A stretch of 64,000 nucleotides of DNA from Desmodesmus armatus (Eukaryota > Chlorophyta > Chlorophyceae > Sphaeropleales > Scenedesmaceae). The DNA lies in contig VIIQ02000737.1 of NCBI GenBank assembly GCA_007449985.2, positions 186,001 through 250,000 of the forward strand. The letters run 5' to 3'. The translations under genes were made by a program, and so were the position numbers. The notes below the pieces were generated by a model. The model saw only the letters and a program-made list of their open reading frames with translations, searched no databases and had not been told where the DNA came from. This document shows, piece after piece, positions 1-11,671 of the stretch; the stretch's first letter is position 1; the number at the start of each line of letters is the position of its first letter.

Positions 1-331
1 TGAAAATGATGAGCCAAAAGCACAGATGTTCTTTGTCTTGGAAACATCCCGGACCAGTGGTGCGCATATGGAGTGGTGCGCATATGCAGTGGTGAGGTGA
101 CTGTAGTACGTGGGAGTGTGGCGTTAGCTGGGAGCATGTAGTGCAGTGCTTTCTGGCTGCTTGTGGAGCATCTCATGGTGCTATTGATGGTACCACCAAC
201 TCGAAGAAGGGCGCCTTCTTGACGCAAGGCGAGCGCGACACTGTAAACCAGGTGAAACTGCAGCCCTTGCTCCAGTTTCTGCAGACTCTGTGCTCAACCC
301 TAAATGCTAACTTCTAAACCCTAGGACTCAC

Positions 332-3300
332 CCAGCAGCACTTGTTGACTGCCAACTTCCGTAGCTGCCTGCATGGCTGCACGCCATGCTGCCCCAGGGC
401 TGATGCCAACCTGGTCACCTGCACAAAATGAAAATACAGTTCCACACATGAATCACACAGCTTTGGATGGCCCATCAGTGAGACATTGGCTGGATGCACT
501 CCCTGTGTCTACATATACAGCATAAATCGTCACAGGAGCCACGCGTGCGAACTGCTCACAGGAGCACGCTGACCTGAGGAGCTCTCTTCTGTTCACTTGT
601 TGCCCATGATAGCCCCATTTTGCATACAGCAGTTGCGGCGTCTACAACCTTCAAGAGATGCATGCGACACCCAGTAACAAACAGATGTGCTCGCACCTGC
701 TGTTGATTGCAGCTTGGAGTAGAGGCCTGTCATCAGCTGTGCAAAGGTGTCTGCCACAGGGTTGGCCGGCAGTTGGCTGCTGGTGTCATCTGCAACCTCA
801 GCCTGACTCCACAGCCTGACATTGGTCCTGCAGTACACAGGAGGGAGGCATGTGTGTGTTAGGCACAGAGGTTACATGTGTAGATAGCACCTTATGAACA
901 TGCAAGTCATAACCCCTGCCGACACAAGCTATCACTGCACGGCCTCACAATGAACAAACCCGTCACCCAGCTTCTTTGTAGTTTATCCCGGCATGCAGAC
1001 AGCTCAGGCAACGATAGCAGCTGGTCACCAACTATTGCAGCTGGAGAGCAGCACGAACACGCAAGCAGCATAGAACTTACTGCTGATCCCAGCCCTGTGC
1101 TGGGCCCAGCACGCGCTCCGCCTGGCGAGCAGCCCGTACAGCAGCCAGCCGCTCTGCTGCCTCTGCTGGGAGCAACATGCCAGGGCTTAGCTGCACGCTG
1201 CTTCGCTGCGGCTTGAAGCTGTCGATGCCTAGCCCCTCGCCATCAACCGCACTGCTCTCAAGCCCCGAAACGAACGCCGGGTCAGCTGCACGACGGCAGC
1301 GGACGAGTGCCTCAACGCGGCCAGACTCGACGCCAGAAAAGTCGACAACGATCTGCTCTGGATCGGCAAACTTGGCCGCAAGCTCACGACGGAGTTTGAG
1401 GTACAGCGTCAAGCTGTTGTCGCCAGTTTCCGTCTTTGGCTTCTCCTGCTCTTCCTCGTCCTTCTTTTCGTCCTGCTTGTCGCTGCTGTCTGCTTCGAGC
1501 TTTGCCTTGCTCTCAGCAGCTGCAGCCTCTAGCAAGCTTGTCACAACCTGCTGCAGGGAGTCTGCACTGGGAGCACCTGCAAGGGTGGGTGTGGCCGGTG
1601 CACACATGCACAGCACATCAGCTTCCTAAAGGGGCTATCTCGTGTGATATGGTCAGTGCGCACCACTTGCCTGCTGCATGTACATGCCTTCTGCGTCATG
1701 CGTCATGGCATTGAGCCATGCCAGTCGCCGTTTGCTGCGTGGGACATCAACCAACATGACCGCAGCAGTGTGCATCATGCAGGCTGCGCAGTAGTAGGCG
1801 CCAGAACACCCAGCATGCACCTCAGGCTGCCATGTGCATGCATGCATGCACGCATGTCTGCATGCTGCTCCTGAGGGACTAATCATACGCCACTGGGCAT
1901 TATAACGATGTTTTCCCGCTCTTTTGCTCACCTGGCATGCTCTTGATGCTGCTGTCCAGTCGCACTTCCATGCTGCTTATGAGGGGCAGCACACGCGGCC
2001 CAACCACAAACTTCAGGCTGCCCAGGGGCGGCACGATCTGCAGGCTGACATCACCACTGTACACCCCGTCTGTGACAGCACCAGCCTGCAGACACGGCAG
2101 ATGCGTGAGTGCAACATGATTACGGTGAGACCCAGCCAGAGGTAAGATCATAACTGCACGCCTCCTGCAGCAACATGCTGCACTACACGGTACTGCTGCC
2201 CGACAGCATCAAAAAAACTCAAAGGCATCCCTTCCGTCTGGCTGCTCTCTGTGTTTCATCACAAGAGGACATGCAAACCCTGCTGCCATATATGTCACCC
2301 GTGCTGCTTGTGCGCAAGCCAGTCACAGTACATAGTATGGACGCCCCTGACCGTTGAGCCTGAACAGCAGCAACTCGGCAGCAACGACCATCCAGCTACT
2401 GTTGTCAACCTCCCCAGAAGGGGTCTCCCCGCACCTTGCTGACCGTTAAGACAGCCCCGGCAATCCAGCCGATGCATCCCAACTGCTTTTATAACGACAC
2501 CCCCCCCCCAGAAGGGGTCTCCGCGCACCTTGCTGCCCTGTGCATCCTCGTCCTCCTCGTCCTGCTCTGGTATGACGGCTCCAAACTGAGGGGCCTCGCC
2601 ACGCTTGGCGGGCAGTGCTGCCGGCCGTGCTTTACCAAAGAGCCCAGTGGCCAGCAGCCTGCTGCAGTCAGCCTCTATGTCCTGCAGGCAAGCACAGCGC
2701 AGTCCGCAGGGCATAATAATAGAGCATAGTGCAGAGTATCCTCAACAGTGCGCAGTGTGTGCAGTGTGCGCAGTGCAGTGCAGTGCACAGTGCCTCAGTC
2801 AGTTGCACAGGCACAAACGCTTTTGGGACTGTGCCACCAGGATATGTGAACATGACTGATAAGAAGGCTGACGGCACAGGTTGCAAAGTTCAAGATTGAA
2901 TAAGAAGTTTTGGAATTGAGTAGTGGCCATTCATGAGGTGGAGCATGCTTGCTGTCAGCGCAGTGTGGCCACGCCATATAAATCTATGGGACTGTGCCAC
3001 CAGGAGAGGTGTTGAAGGTTTGATGTACAGACGCTGACTGCACAGGTTGGAGAACAAGATGTACCTGATTTGAATGGTAACCGTTCATGCGGTGACCATT
3101 CATGAAGGGTCCGCGTGCGCTGCATGGTTTCTACCAGTGTATGCTTTGCACCAGCCTGAGCTAGTACGCTGCTGAGCAAAAAGTGTCGCCTGAGGGAGGC
3201 TGGTTGTGGTGCTTGCCTGGACACCCTGCCTATTGTTGTCCTACCCTGTCCCCTGCGACCCCCTGCCCTCCCCGAGCACACAGTAACCCCATCTGCTTGA

Positions 3301-5040
3301 TTGCACCGGGAACACACACCATGAAAATGCAATTTTCCTGAAATAAACGGTAGGATTCGATCCCAAGCACTGCAATGTGCCTGCTTGACCCCATACCTTT
3401 GTGTGCACTGCTGCACCTAGCCTTGTTTCCAGCAGCTGCAGCAGCTGATCACTGGAAGGCCACAGCGGGTCCTCAGGGACACCCTCCAACGACACCTTCC
3501 TGCGAGATGCAAGCAGCACACATGCAAACAGGACAACCCAACACGGTTGGAGGGTGTGCGAAGTCTACATACAAGATGGGGTGCTTAACCCTTTGCGCTG
3601 TGGGGACCTGTGGCTAGGCCAATGGTGGGGTTGCCGACCCTTAAAAGCTCTCGTGTGCATCGTGCTTGGGTCATAACAGCAGCAGACAGGGGGCCGTGAC
3701 GTTATAGTGGAACCTGGGTGGTGTGTCTTACGCTGTGTATCAGTGCTTGGACATGCTAGCACCACATTTCAGCCTGGGCCCGTCTGTTGCCTCCCTTCAA
3801 GGGAACAGTAAAGTTTACTGTTGCATTTGCTGGACACGCCAGCTACCCATGAAGGCATTCCCGCAGCCAGCCACCTCACAGGGTCATCCATGCTGCTGCT
3901 ATCCCCCTTGTTACTGTCTGACATGCCCCTCGCCCCTCCAAGCTGGCGCACCTGCAGTGCCATGTCTCCAGGCGCCTGTCCTCGTTTTCTGCATCCACCA
4001 GTAGCCCCACACGCTCCTTGCACAGCTCAACCATCACAACCTGGTGACCAACGGCAGAAGCAAAAGACAGACACAAGCCCATTGCTGCATCGGCAACTGC
4101 ATGATTGTGAGTGCTGCACCCGGTGACCATTCGTCTGTATTGTGTGCTGTATCAGGGGTGTCGTTTTGGCTCAGCTGCCAGAGCAGCGTTGAAGCTGCTG
4201 TAGCACCAATCAACATATGTGACAAGCTGCAATTGCAGGCATCAGCGCTTGTTCCACAGGGACACTCCACTCAGCTACTAGTAGCTCATAAACAAATAGG
4301 TTGGAAAGGGGAGATGGAAAGGTCTATCATGCTGTCACTGTGCTGTCATTGCCTAGTGGGGGAGACTAGTGTGCCGCACCTCGGGCTTCACTGCTCGGAT
4401 GAGGTCCTTGATCTGCCTGCAGGACACCTGGGAGACATGAGACGCCCCCAGCACATACACGCGGGTCATGCCGCCCGGGGCGGCAGGGTTGGGTGCCTCC
4501 AGCACTGCTGTGGCATTGCGGATGTCCTGCGGCAGCTGCTGCAGGCTGGTGATTGGGCCGCCGGCAGGTGCTGCAATGGCTGGTGGCTTGCGCTGCTGCT
4601 CGAGCTGCTCCTGCTGCTCTGCAGCTGCTGATAGGACCTGCAACAGGCCAACCAGCAGAGGATTCTGGAGGGGAGCAGTGCTGATGATGGCAGAGCGGTG
4701 TCTGCAGATGTGGGCACTGCTTGCCACACAACACAAGCAGTTCTGCCATTAGTAGGCATCTGCTGACTGAGATGACAGTTGGTGCTGTCAGCTGCACACA
4801 ATTTTCTGTTCACCGTACTGCCAGGCTGGCACTGTCTGACCTGTCTGACAGTGTTGAACACACAGGGCACCCTTGCAGACTATCAGCAGCTTAAGATAGA
4901 ATATTGAACGTTACCTGTTCAGGTGCTGCTACATGCACAAGCAGAGTGGGGCGCTTGGAGAGTCTGCTGAAACTGCTACTGCCCAACCCAGGAGTCCTGG
5001 TGCCAGCCCGCAGGCCGCTGCTGCCTTGAGACAGCTGCAT
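332..5040 (-). CDS. TraB-domain protein, probably organelle-targeted, 3' part cut by window start
   Basis: TraB/PrgY-family protein; eukaryotic members (TRABD) sit at organelle membranes and their biochemical role is poorly defined. Nine exons fit with closed phases: 4915-5040, 4380-4637 (or from 4664), 3952-4040, 3397-3499, 2529-2681, 1932-2085, 1081-1576, 697-827, 332-418. The ATG at 5040 opens a Ser/Arg-rich, acid-poor leader (MQLSQGSSGLRAGTRTPGLG...) resembling a transit peptide. Exon 2 ends with the hallmark RVYVLGASHVSQ...IRAVKPE and exon 3 continues VVMVELCKERVGLLVD. Exons 8-9 give FAQLMTGLYSKL...GISPGAAWRAAMQAATEVGSQQVLLG, the block before the family GDRP motif, which is not in the window. 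About 330 residues, including an acidic/Lys-rich stretch in exon 7, separate the two conserved halves, far more than in animal TRABD. Family identity is firm; individual middle exons are inferred from splice borders only. Confidence 0.8.
2412..2535. repeat. 30-bp direct repeat duplicating a splice donor
   Basis: A 30-bp block (CCCCAGAAGGGGTCTCC followed by a CGCACCTTGCTG-type end) occurs at 2412-2441 and again at 2506-2535 with one mismatch. The second copy contains the donor of TraB exon 5 on the minus strand (AGCAAG|GTGCGC). The first copy provides an equivalent AGCAAG|GTGCGG 94 bp further along the intron. Confidence 0.7.
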
Positions 5041-5551
5041 ACTTCAGGCCCTGAATCACCAACAGCTACTTGTGTGCACAACTCTTCTGGTTTCGAGAGA
5101 GATCCTCCAGGTGGGTGCAAGCAGAATATGAACGGACGATCGGCAACTTAGCTCAGCAAACACGAATCAACGATGTCGACGCGCATATGGGCATGCAATG
5201 TGCACAATTGAAGGGACACATACGAGCAGATGACCGTTGGAGTGCCATGTTATCCGAGTTCGATGCACACGCACACACCCAACTGCACTGAAGCAGATAT
5301 TTCAGTCAGTAGGTGTGTGGATGCACTCGCACACAACCTGGCCGTCTCAAAGACTTTGAGTGGTACAGTCACTGATCAATTCAAAACAGCCCGTCATTGG
5401 GTGCATCAAATAAGCATATAGCAACAGTCAAGCTGTTCTTTTGTTCTTGAACCCCATCAAGCCTTGAAGGGGCAACAGCTCACCCGGTTCAAGAACTGCA
5501 GTACCACTGGCGCGCTAGTCTTGAAGTGATCATGAGCTTTTGAAAGGGTCA
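5041..5551. promoter_or_regulatory. Divergent promoter region, TraB gene / plastid translocator
   Basis: The 511 bp between two head-to-head start codons must hold both promoters and 5' UTRs. No TATA box or other motif could be assigned by eye. Role inferred from gene orientation only. Confidence 0.5.
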
Positions 5552-8500
5552 ATGGCAGCTGCTGTAAGCCTCCATAGCTGCAGACCTGCCAGTTTGAAGG
5601 CTGTGCAGCATACCAGCCCATCACGCAGGGTGCAGGGTGCAACAGTGCCAACAGCACGCAGCAGCCAAGGCAGCAGCTCCCACCTGTTGCGCATGCCTGT
5701 AGCTGGCGCAAACAGCACCAGGGGCAGCACCACTTCAACAGATGAGGCCTCAGAGCCATTGCTGCCATCAACAACGTCAGATGATGAACCTCCTCAGCCA
5801 GAACAGCCCAGTGCTTGGACTTCGCTGACGCTATACAAGGTGGGCCTAGTGGGCCAGTACATTTGGGTTGGCCACTGGCAGTACACTTTCATGCATCTTC
5901 AAGAGTGCCGGCAGTGATTGAAACCCCCATCCCAGTGACTGCTGACCCCTCCCCGCCTTCCCCCCGCGGCGCCAAACACCGGCAGTTGAGGCAAGTTCTC
6001 GCCGCTGTATGTGCTTTTGTCGGAGGTGCAACCAACACCAACACCCCCAACAAAAGTTGGGGCTGCACTCACCCCGTGTTGACACTGCATGTGCATGCCG
6101 TGTTGCCCTGTCGCTGCACATGTTATCGAGTGTGCAGGGGGCAAAGGTGCTCCCTGCCGCAGCTGCAGTGGCGCTTGGTCTGTTGCTGCGGTATGCCACA
6201 CCCATCCCCGACGGCCTCACTGACCAGGTAAGTGCACTGAGCCTCCTCTTCCACTTGCACAGGCAGGTGGGGGTTGTGGGAGCATGCTAGACGTGCACAC
6301 CCTCCTGAGTCCTGTTTGGAATGATTGTCCCAGTTGTCTGCAACAGCCAGCCCAGCCAGGCAGCAGAAAGAGCACACCATGCCCTGTCTGACACGCGGCC
6401 CCATGAGCCCTCCAGCCGCCAGTCTGCCTGCCCCCTGTGGAAACAATTCCTGTGCATGCTCACTGCTCACTTTCCTGCTGTTGCAGGCCTGGTCCCTCCT
6501 GTCATTGTTTGTGGCTGTCATCTGTGGATTCATTCTGTCCCCGTTGCCAAGTGGGGTGAGTCAGCAGCCTGCAGCTAAGCGAAGGCTCCTGCAGCAGAAG
6601 CAGGAGGGCTGACGCGACGACAGTGCAAGCCGTGCAACCGGTTTTAGGGTTTAGGGGTCAGGGTTTAGGGTTAAAAACCCACAGCAAGCACACACCAACG
6701 CCACAGCAGCCACAGCCTGGAATAGTGATGCAGCGATCTTGTGCGTCTCTTCTGAATGCCGTGCAGGGCAACTGCATCAGTATTGTCAGCACACAGCTAT
6801 TCCAGGGGATCACCCAGCAGAACCCCACCTGGCAGGGTTGTCCTTGCGGGTGTCCTTGCTGGCTGCTCATGCCATCGCTTGATTCAGACTTGCTCATCAG
6901 ACTCTGCTGCTGCTGTGTTGTTGCTTCAGGCATGGGCTATCCTTGGGGCTTCTGTTGGGCTTGTGACCCACACACTCGAGTTCAAGGACATGTTTGCTGC
7001 TGCAAACAACACTGTGGTTTGGCTGGTGGTCATTTCTTTCTTCCTTGCTAAGGTATGCCTGCTTGTCGGCTTGTTGCAGCCCCCTGCTTTGGAACTTGGT
7101 GTCTTACTACTAGTAGGGTTTAGGGTTTTGGGTCCCAAAACCCTATCTATAACCTTGTATGCTGTCGGCCTTGCGTCTTCATGCCAGGTCACACCACTCA
7201 CACCCAAACACCCCCACCCCTGCCTTACCCCTGCTGAGCCCTGGCAGTCACCAATTGTAAATTCGAATTCAAATTTGCTCTGCGTGATGATGGCAGTTTG
7301 TGCGAACAAGAACTGTTGTAGCAGCATCATGTGCGCGTCAGCCTGTGCAAGCACATGTCCTGCTCCAGCTGTACTGTACTGTGTTGTCGTTTGTCTCTCA
7401 GGGCTTTGAGCGCACTGGGCTGGGTGAGCGGATTGCATGCGGCCTGTTGACTGTGTGTGGGTCGAACTCACTGGGGCTGGCCATTGGCTTGGCGGCAGCA
7501 GAGGTGCTGGTGTGCCCTGCTATGCCATCCACCACGTCAAGGGCTGCAGGCATATTCATGCCGGTGATCACCTCTGTATCAAAGGCTGCTGGAAGCTATC
7601 CTGGTGAGAATATAAAGGGGCACATGTGCTGCATGTGCTTTGTGTTGACGCAAGGGTGGGTGGATGAAGATACTGGAAGAACTGCCATCTTTGTGAGAGG
7701 GGTTGGTGGATGGTGGTTGCGAAAGGTATGCAAACGAGGCATATGTGAAGTGCATGCCAGAATTGAGTACACCGAGCTGTTTTGAAAAGGAGTGAGATGC
7801 TGTGTGCTGCTGTTATTGTGTCCTGGATGCGGGTGGCTGGTGCAGGGGATAAGAGCCGCAAGCGCTTAGGGGCCTTCCTCACCCAATCCCAGTTTCAGGC
7901 CAGGTGAGCAAAGCAAAGCGTGAGCTAGCTCACACAAATCACAGCGCAGTGCAAAGCTGTCCTGGAAGCAGGCCGCCTGATACGACAACACGAATGGTGT
8001 AGGTGTGAACATGGCGCGTTGGCAGCGCGCTGTGATTTGTGCTGCTGATTATGTCATGATTGATGACGTCATGCTGACCGTGGCCTGGTCATCTCTTGTG
8101 TTGTTGCTGCAGCACCCACAGCTCCAATTTTGTCATGACGGCAGCAGCACAGAACCTGCTCTGCCTGCAGCTTGCAGCTGGCATTGGTGTTATCCTTGAT
8201 GATCCATTCCAAATTTGGCTGAAGGGCTCCTGTGTGCCAGCAGCTTTGGGTAAGTACGCAGGGGTTTAGGGGTGCTAGGCGTATCTCACTAGTGAGGCTC
8301 TGCCTCGGGCCCCCGGCAATTAGATTTCGCCTGATTGCTGTGTGTGCGGCCAGCCGGTGGGAGTCCGCCCCTGGTAATACCCTAACAAAGTATGCAGGGC
8401 TGACACTGCTCTGTCGTGTGCTTTTGAATCGCTAACTCTTTCCCATGTCAAAGTGTACAATCATGCGCAGCATTACTGTTGGCTGCTGCTAGCTGTATAC

Positions 8501-10530
8501 TGTCACTGGGAGTGCAACAAAGGGGTGGCCTGAGGCCATCTAGTTGTGGTGTGCTGGTGTCACATACACATCGTGCGTGCCAAATGTTACTGTTGGCCTG
8601 CGCAGGCGTTGTGCTGACGCCATGCTTTCTATACTGGCTGTGGCCTCCGGTGGTGCGCAGCACTCCTGAAGGGCCTGCCACAGCTGCGGCCAGGCTGCAG
8701 GAAATGGGACCGCTCAGCACAGACGAGAAGATAATGATGGGGGCTGTTACCCTGGCAGTGGGGTTGTGGGTAAGTGTCAATTGGGAACCGACGTATCTGA
8801 CCGATGCAGAGGCTATGTAGAGCTTGTGCACCAATTCAACAAGACCGTGTTTGTGGGCGGTGTGCATGCTGGTGGCTGTGTGCTGCACGGCGTGCTTTCA
8901 AGAGGGGCGTTGTGGGATTCGGGTGACCGATTTCCCCAGTGGCAAAGTCATCTTGTAAAACGGCTGGTATCGAGCACTGCCCGCCACTTGTTTCATACAA
9001 TTGCATCAACAGCTTGCCATGCCAACGCCCTACTTTTGCCTCAGCGGCGTTTCCTTGCCCCGCCCTCTGTGCATGTGCATGTGCATGTGATCCTGCACTC
9101 TGCAGGTGTTTGGCTCCCAGCTGGGTGTTGAGCCTGTGACAGCAGCCATGCTGGCAGTTGGGTGCCTGCTGGCAACAGGAGTGCTGAGCTGGAGCGACTG
9201 CCTTGCCTACACGGCTGCTTGGGACACGCTAATATGGTTTACAGGTGGGCTGACTGGGCGGGGTCTCAGCACACATGTTACTTTCACCCCAGACTGAGTC
9301 TCAAAATGATGCTATGGACTTTGCAGCGCTTAGGCACGGGTTTGCATGCAGGCAGGCTGTGCAAACACGTGGTCAAGGGGGCTGCACGCACCCAATGCTG
9401 GGTGTGCTGCGATCAGGGCTATCTCGCAACACGTGGCATATGCATGTGTATGCTGCATGCACCCATTGCTGGGTGTGCTCAGCAGCAGGAATGTGTGCAG
9501 CATGGCAATGCTACTGCCAGCCGTGGAACCCTTCTGCTTACAATCTTAGCTTGTGCAGCGGCGCATGTATAGACCACACTGGGGGTGGTACCCTGACCAT
9601 GGTGGCATGGGAGGCGGCTGAGCATGGCATGTCCCAGACAGGAGCTGTGCGACCCGCAGCGCTCCTGCTGCGCAAGGGCAGGCATGTCGCCATGGTTGCT
9701 GGGTACAAGCACTGCATTATATGTGTATGGGCTTCCTTCTGGGACCATATGGCCAATGGGTAGGGTGGTGCTCACACAGATCAGGTGGCACCCAGTGTGT
9801 GTTGCTGCTGCCTTGTTGTGCCGCCTGCAGTGCTGATCAGCATGTCTCTTGGGCTGCAGTCACTTGGGGTGATTGACACTTTCAGTGGCTGGGCTGGAGC
9901 GCAGCTGGATGCGCTGGCACTGCCTTGGCCAGCCCTGTTTGCAGGACTGCACTTGACGTTCTTTGGGGCACACTACCTCTTTGCCTCTCAGACTGCCCAT
10001 GTGGGAGCACTCTATGCTGCGTTCTGTTCGCTGATGATCTCTGCGGGTAGGCCAGCCAGCACGCAGGGACCCTTGTTCAAGGGCTGCACGCACTGGTGCT
10101 GTTGCATGACTCATACTGACGTTATTTGGACAGGACATTCACATATCATGTTTGAGTGCTGATTGTTCAAAAGCATCCGATTGACACGATGCTTTAAATC
10201 TGTTTGAAGCCGATGCTTTGTTGCTGCAGCGGCAGGACAGATGTAGGGCGTGCTGGCAGGCAGGCTGTTTGCATTCACACCCTTCTTCTTCTGCTGTCTT
10301 GCTGTTGTGCAGGTGTACCTCCTCAGCTTGCCGCCATGTCACTGGCGTACAACGTGAACCTTTTTGGCAGCGTGACCCACTACGCATCTGGCCAAGCAGC
10401 GGTGTACTATGGGTCCGGGTTTTTGAAAACCAAGGATGTTTTTGCACAGGGTGCTGCATGTGCAGCAATGTCGTTGCTGCTTTGGGGCGGTGCTGGTATG
10501 CTGTGGTGGAAGTTTCTGGGCTGGTGGTGA
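5552..10530 (+). CDS. DiT1: Chloroplast 2-oxoglutarate/malate translocator (DASS family)
   Basis: Inner-envelope antiporter exchanging 2-oxoglutarate for malate, linking plastid ammonia assimilation to cytosolic carbon skeletons. Eleven exons close to 567 aa, the usual precursor length: 5552-5839, 6138-6227, 6487-6555, 6930-7052, 7402-7603, 7856-7913, 8113-8249, 8606-8769, 9106-9244, 9831-10046, 10313-10530. Residues 1-~95 are a Ser/Thr-rich transit peptide (MAAAVSLHSCRPASLKAVQH...). Then follow about a dozen hydrophobic segments. Diagnostic blocks are SEALxxPAMPSTT-like AEVLVCPAMPSTTSRAAG, STHSSNFVMTAAAQNLLCL, AHYLFASQTAHVGALYAAF, and AYNVNLFGSVTHYASGQAAV before the WWKFLG end, all matching plant DiT1. 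The leader was chosen because it precedes the first membrane block in frame. Introns 3 and 4 carry interstitial telomere motifs. A DiT2-type specificity cannot be excluded without a tree. Confidence 0.93.
6641..6680. repeat. Interstitial telomere-like repeat in translocator intron 3
   Basis: Three imperfect TTTAGGG/TTTTAGGG units (ttttagggtttagggg ... gggtttagggtt), the plant/algal telomere motif, lie inside an intron far from any chromosome end signal. Confidence 0.8.
7115..7145. repeat. Short telomere-like motif with inverted arm in translocator intron 4
   Basis: The sequence gggtttagggttttggg is followed at once by cccaaaaccc, so a TTTAGGG-type motif forms a short hairpin. It lies inside an intron of the plastid translocator gene. 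Confidence 0.6.
8301..8372 (+). repeat. Dispersed ~70-bp repeat, copy 1
   Basis: Starts TGCCTCGGGCCCCCGGCA, then a TGATTGCTGTGTGTG core and GGCCAGCCG. The same element with scattered mismatches is at 42135-42205, 34 kb away. This copy is in an intron of the translocator gene, just after a splice donor; the other is just downstream of the Cys-rich gene. Confidence 0.75.
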
Positions 10531-10571
10531 GGCTGTTGCTACCTGATGGATGGTGGAGCGCTGATCAATGT

Positions 10572-10576
10572 TGTAA
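10572..10576 (+). terminator. TGTAA polyadenylation signal
   Basis: TGTAA, the chlorophyte nuclear poly(A) signal, lies about 40 bp after the translocator stop codon and before the next gene on the same strand. Confidence 0.5.
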
Positions 10577-10749
10577 CGTCAGGTCGGTTGGTGAGTCAGG
10601 TTGGTGAGTCAGTCCTTTGCAGACCTGCCATCAATTCATTCGTCACTGAAGGACGGTCCGTGTGCAAAGGAACAAGAACTCTCTGAATTAGCGTCTTTGG
10701 CCAACTGCTGTCTTCACCCTTGCCACCATCACCAACAGACAGACTGACA

Positions 10750-11671
10750 ATGGACCTTCTGAGGTTGTTGGAGACGACAGCAAGGCAGATCACCATCCAG
10801 AGTAGGTGGCCGCTTCAATTTAGTCGCAGCAGGCAGCTAGATCGTCCGGGTGAGCGACCACAGCCGAAAGCGCGGTTTGAAATTGATCACTTCTGCTGTC
10901 GGTGCAGAGGACAAAAACGAGGCCATCAAGCAGCAGGAGCAGTCCCTTCGTCAGGTATGGTGTTGTTCTGGGTGCACAGCAGCTGTTCCTGTGCCTCTTG
11001 CTATGCTGTTCATGTCGCCCATGCTGCTGCTGCAGGAGCTGGCAGCTGCCCAAGCCCTGCTGGCTGCCAAGAGGACTTGCATGAACGAGGAGCAGCAGCA
11101 GAACTTCTCAGTGCTCAGCGAGATCCAGCACCAAGAGGCATCCATAGCTGAGTGTCAGGTCTGTGTACGCGCTAGGGGGCATGGGAACTCACAGGCTGGC
11201 TCTGACTGCAGAGGGTGTGCAAGCATGCAGCCCTGACACAAACGATGTGGCCACCATCACATGATACTGCACTGGGTAGCTGTGCCTGACATCCTCGCTT
11301 AGCCGCGACTCTGTCCTGCTGTAACACTGCCATGAGACATCAGCTGAAACCAGCAACAGCATCTGGTGTGCTTTGTGGTGCAGGCCATCAATGATGCATC
11401 AAAGGCAGCCATCACCAGCGTTCAGCAGGAGCGAGCACAGCTGTCGGAGCTGCTGCAGCACATGCAGGACGAGTTCATCCAGAGCAGTGCAGCATTCAAT
11501 GCTGAGGTGCAAGGCTTGCTGGATCAGCAGCTTGCTCACACGAACAGTGAATTGGGCGTGCTGGGCTACCCGCAGCAGATCAGCTCAGGTGTCTTCAAGG
11601 GTGAAGCAGCACAGACAGCACAGGCAGAAGCAGCTGATGTGGGAACTGTGGCCGACCAAGACCAGTTGTGA
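10750..11671 (+). CDS. Small coiled-coil protein, function unknown
   Basis: Four exons (10750-10801, 10908-10954, 11036-11158, 11384-11671) with clean GT..AG borders close to 169 aa. The protein is almost entirely charged and helical: it opens MDLLRLLETTARQITIQ, then long Glu/Gln/Ala-rich heptads (QQEQSLRQELAAAQALLAAK; QQERAQLSELLQHMQDEF), and ends in an acidic tail ADQDQL. There is no signal peptide or membrane segment. Its start codon lies 219 bp after the stop of the translocator gene on the same strand. Small kinetochore or cytoskeletal subunits have this look, but I recognise no family motif, so no function is assigned. Confidence 0.65.

Noticed and set aside
3769..4023. Read-through extension of TraB exon 3 (VRQLGGARGMSDSNKGDSSS)
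   Set aside because: A GTGCGC donor at 3951 and a phase-matched exon 4 explain the gene better; retained only as a possible intron-retention product.
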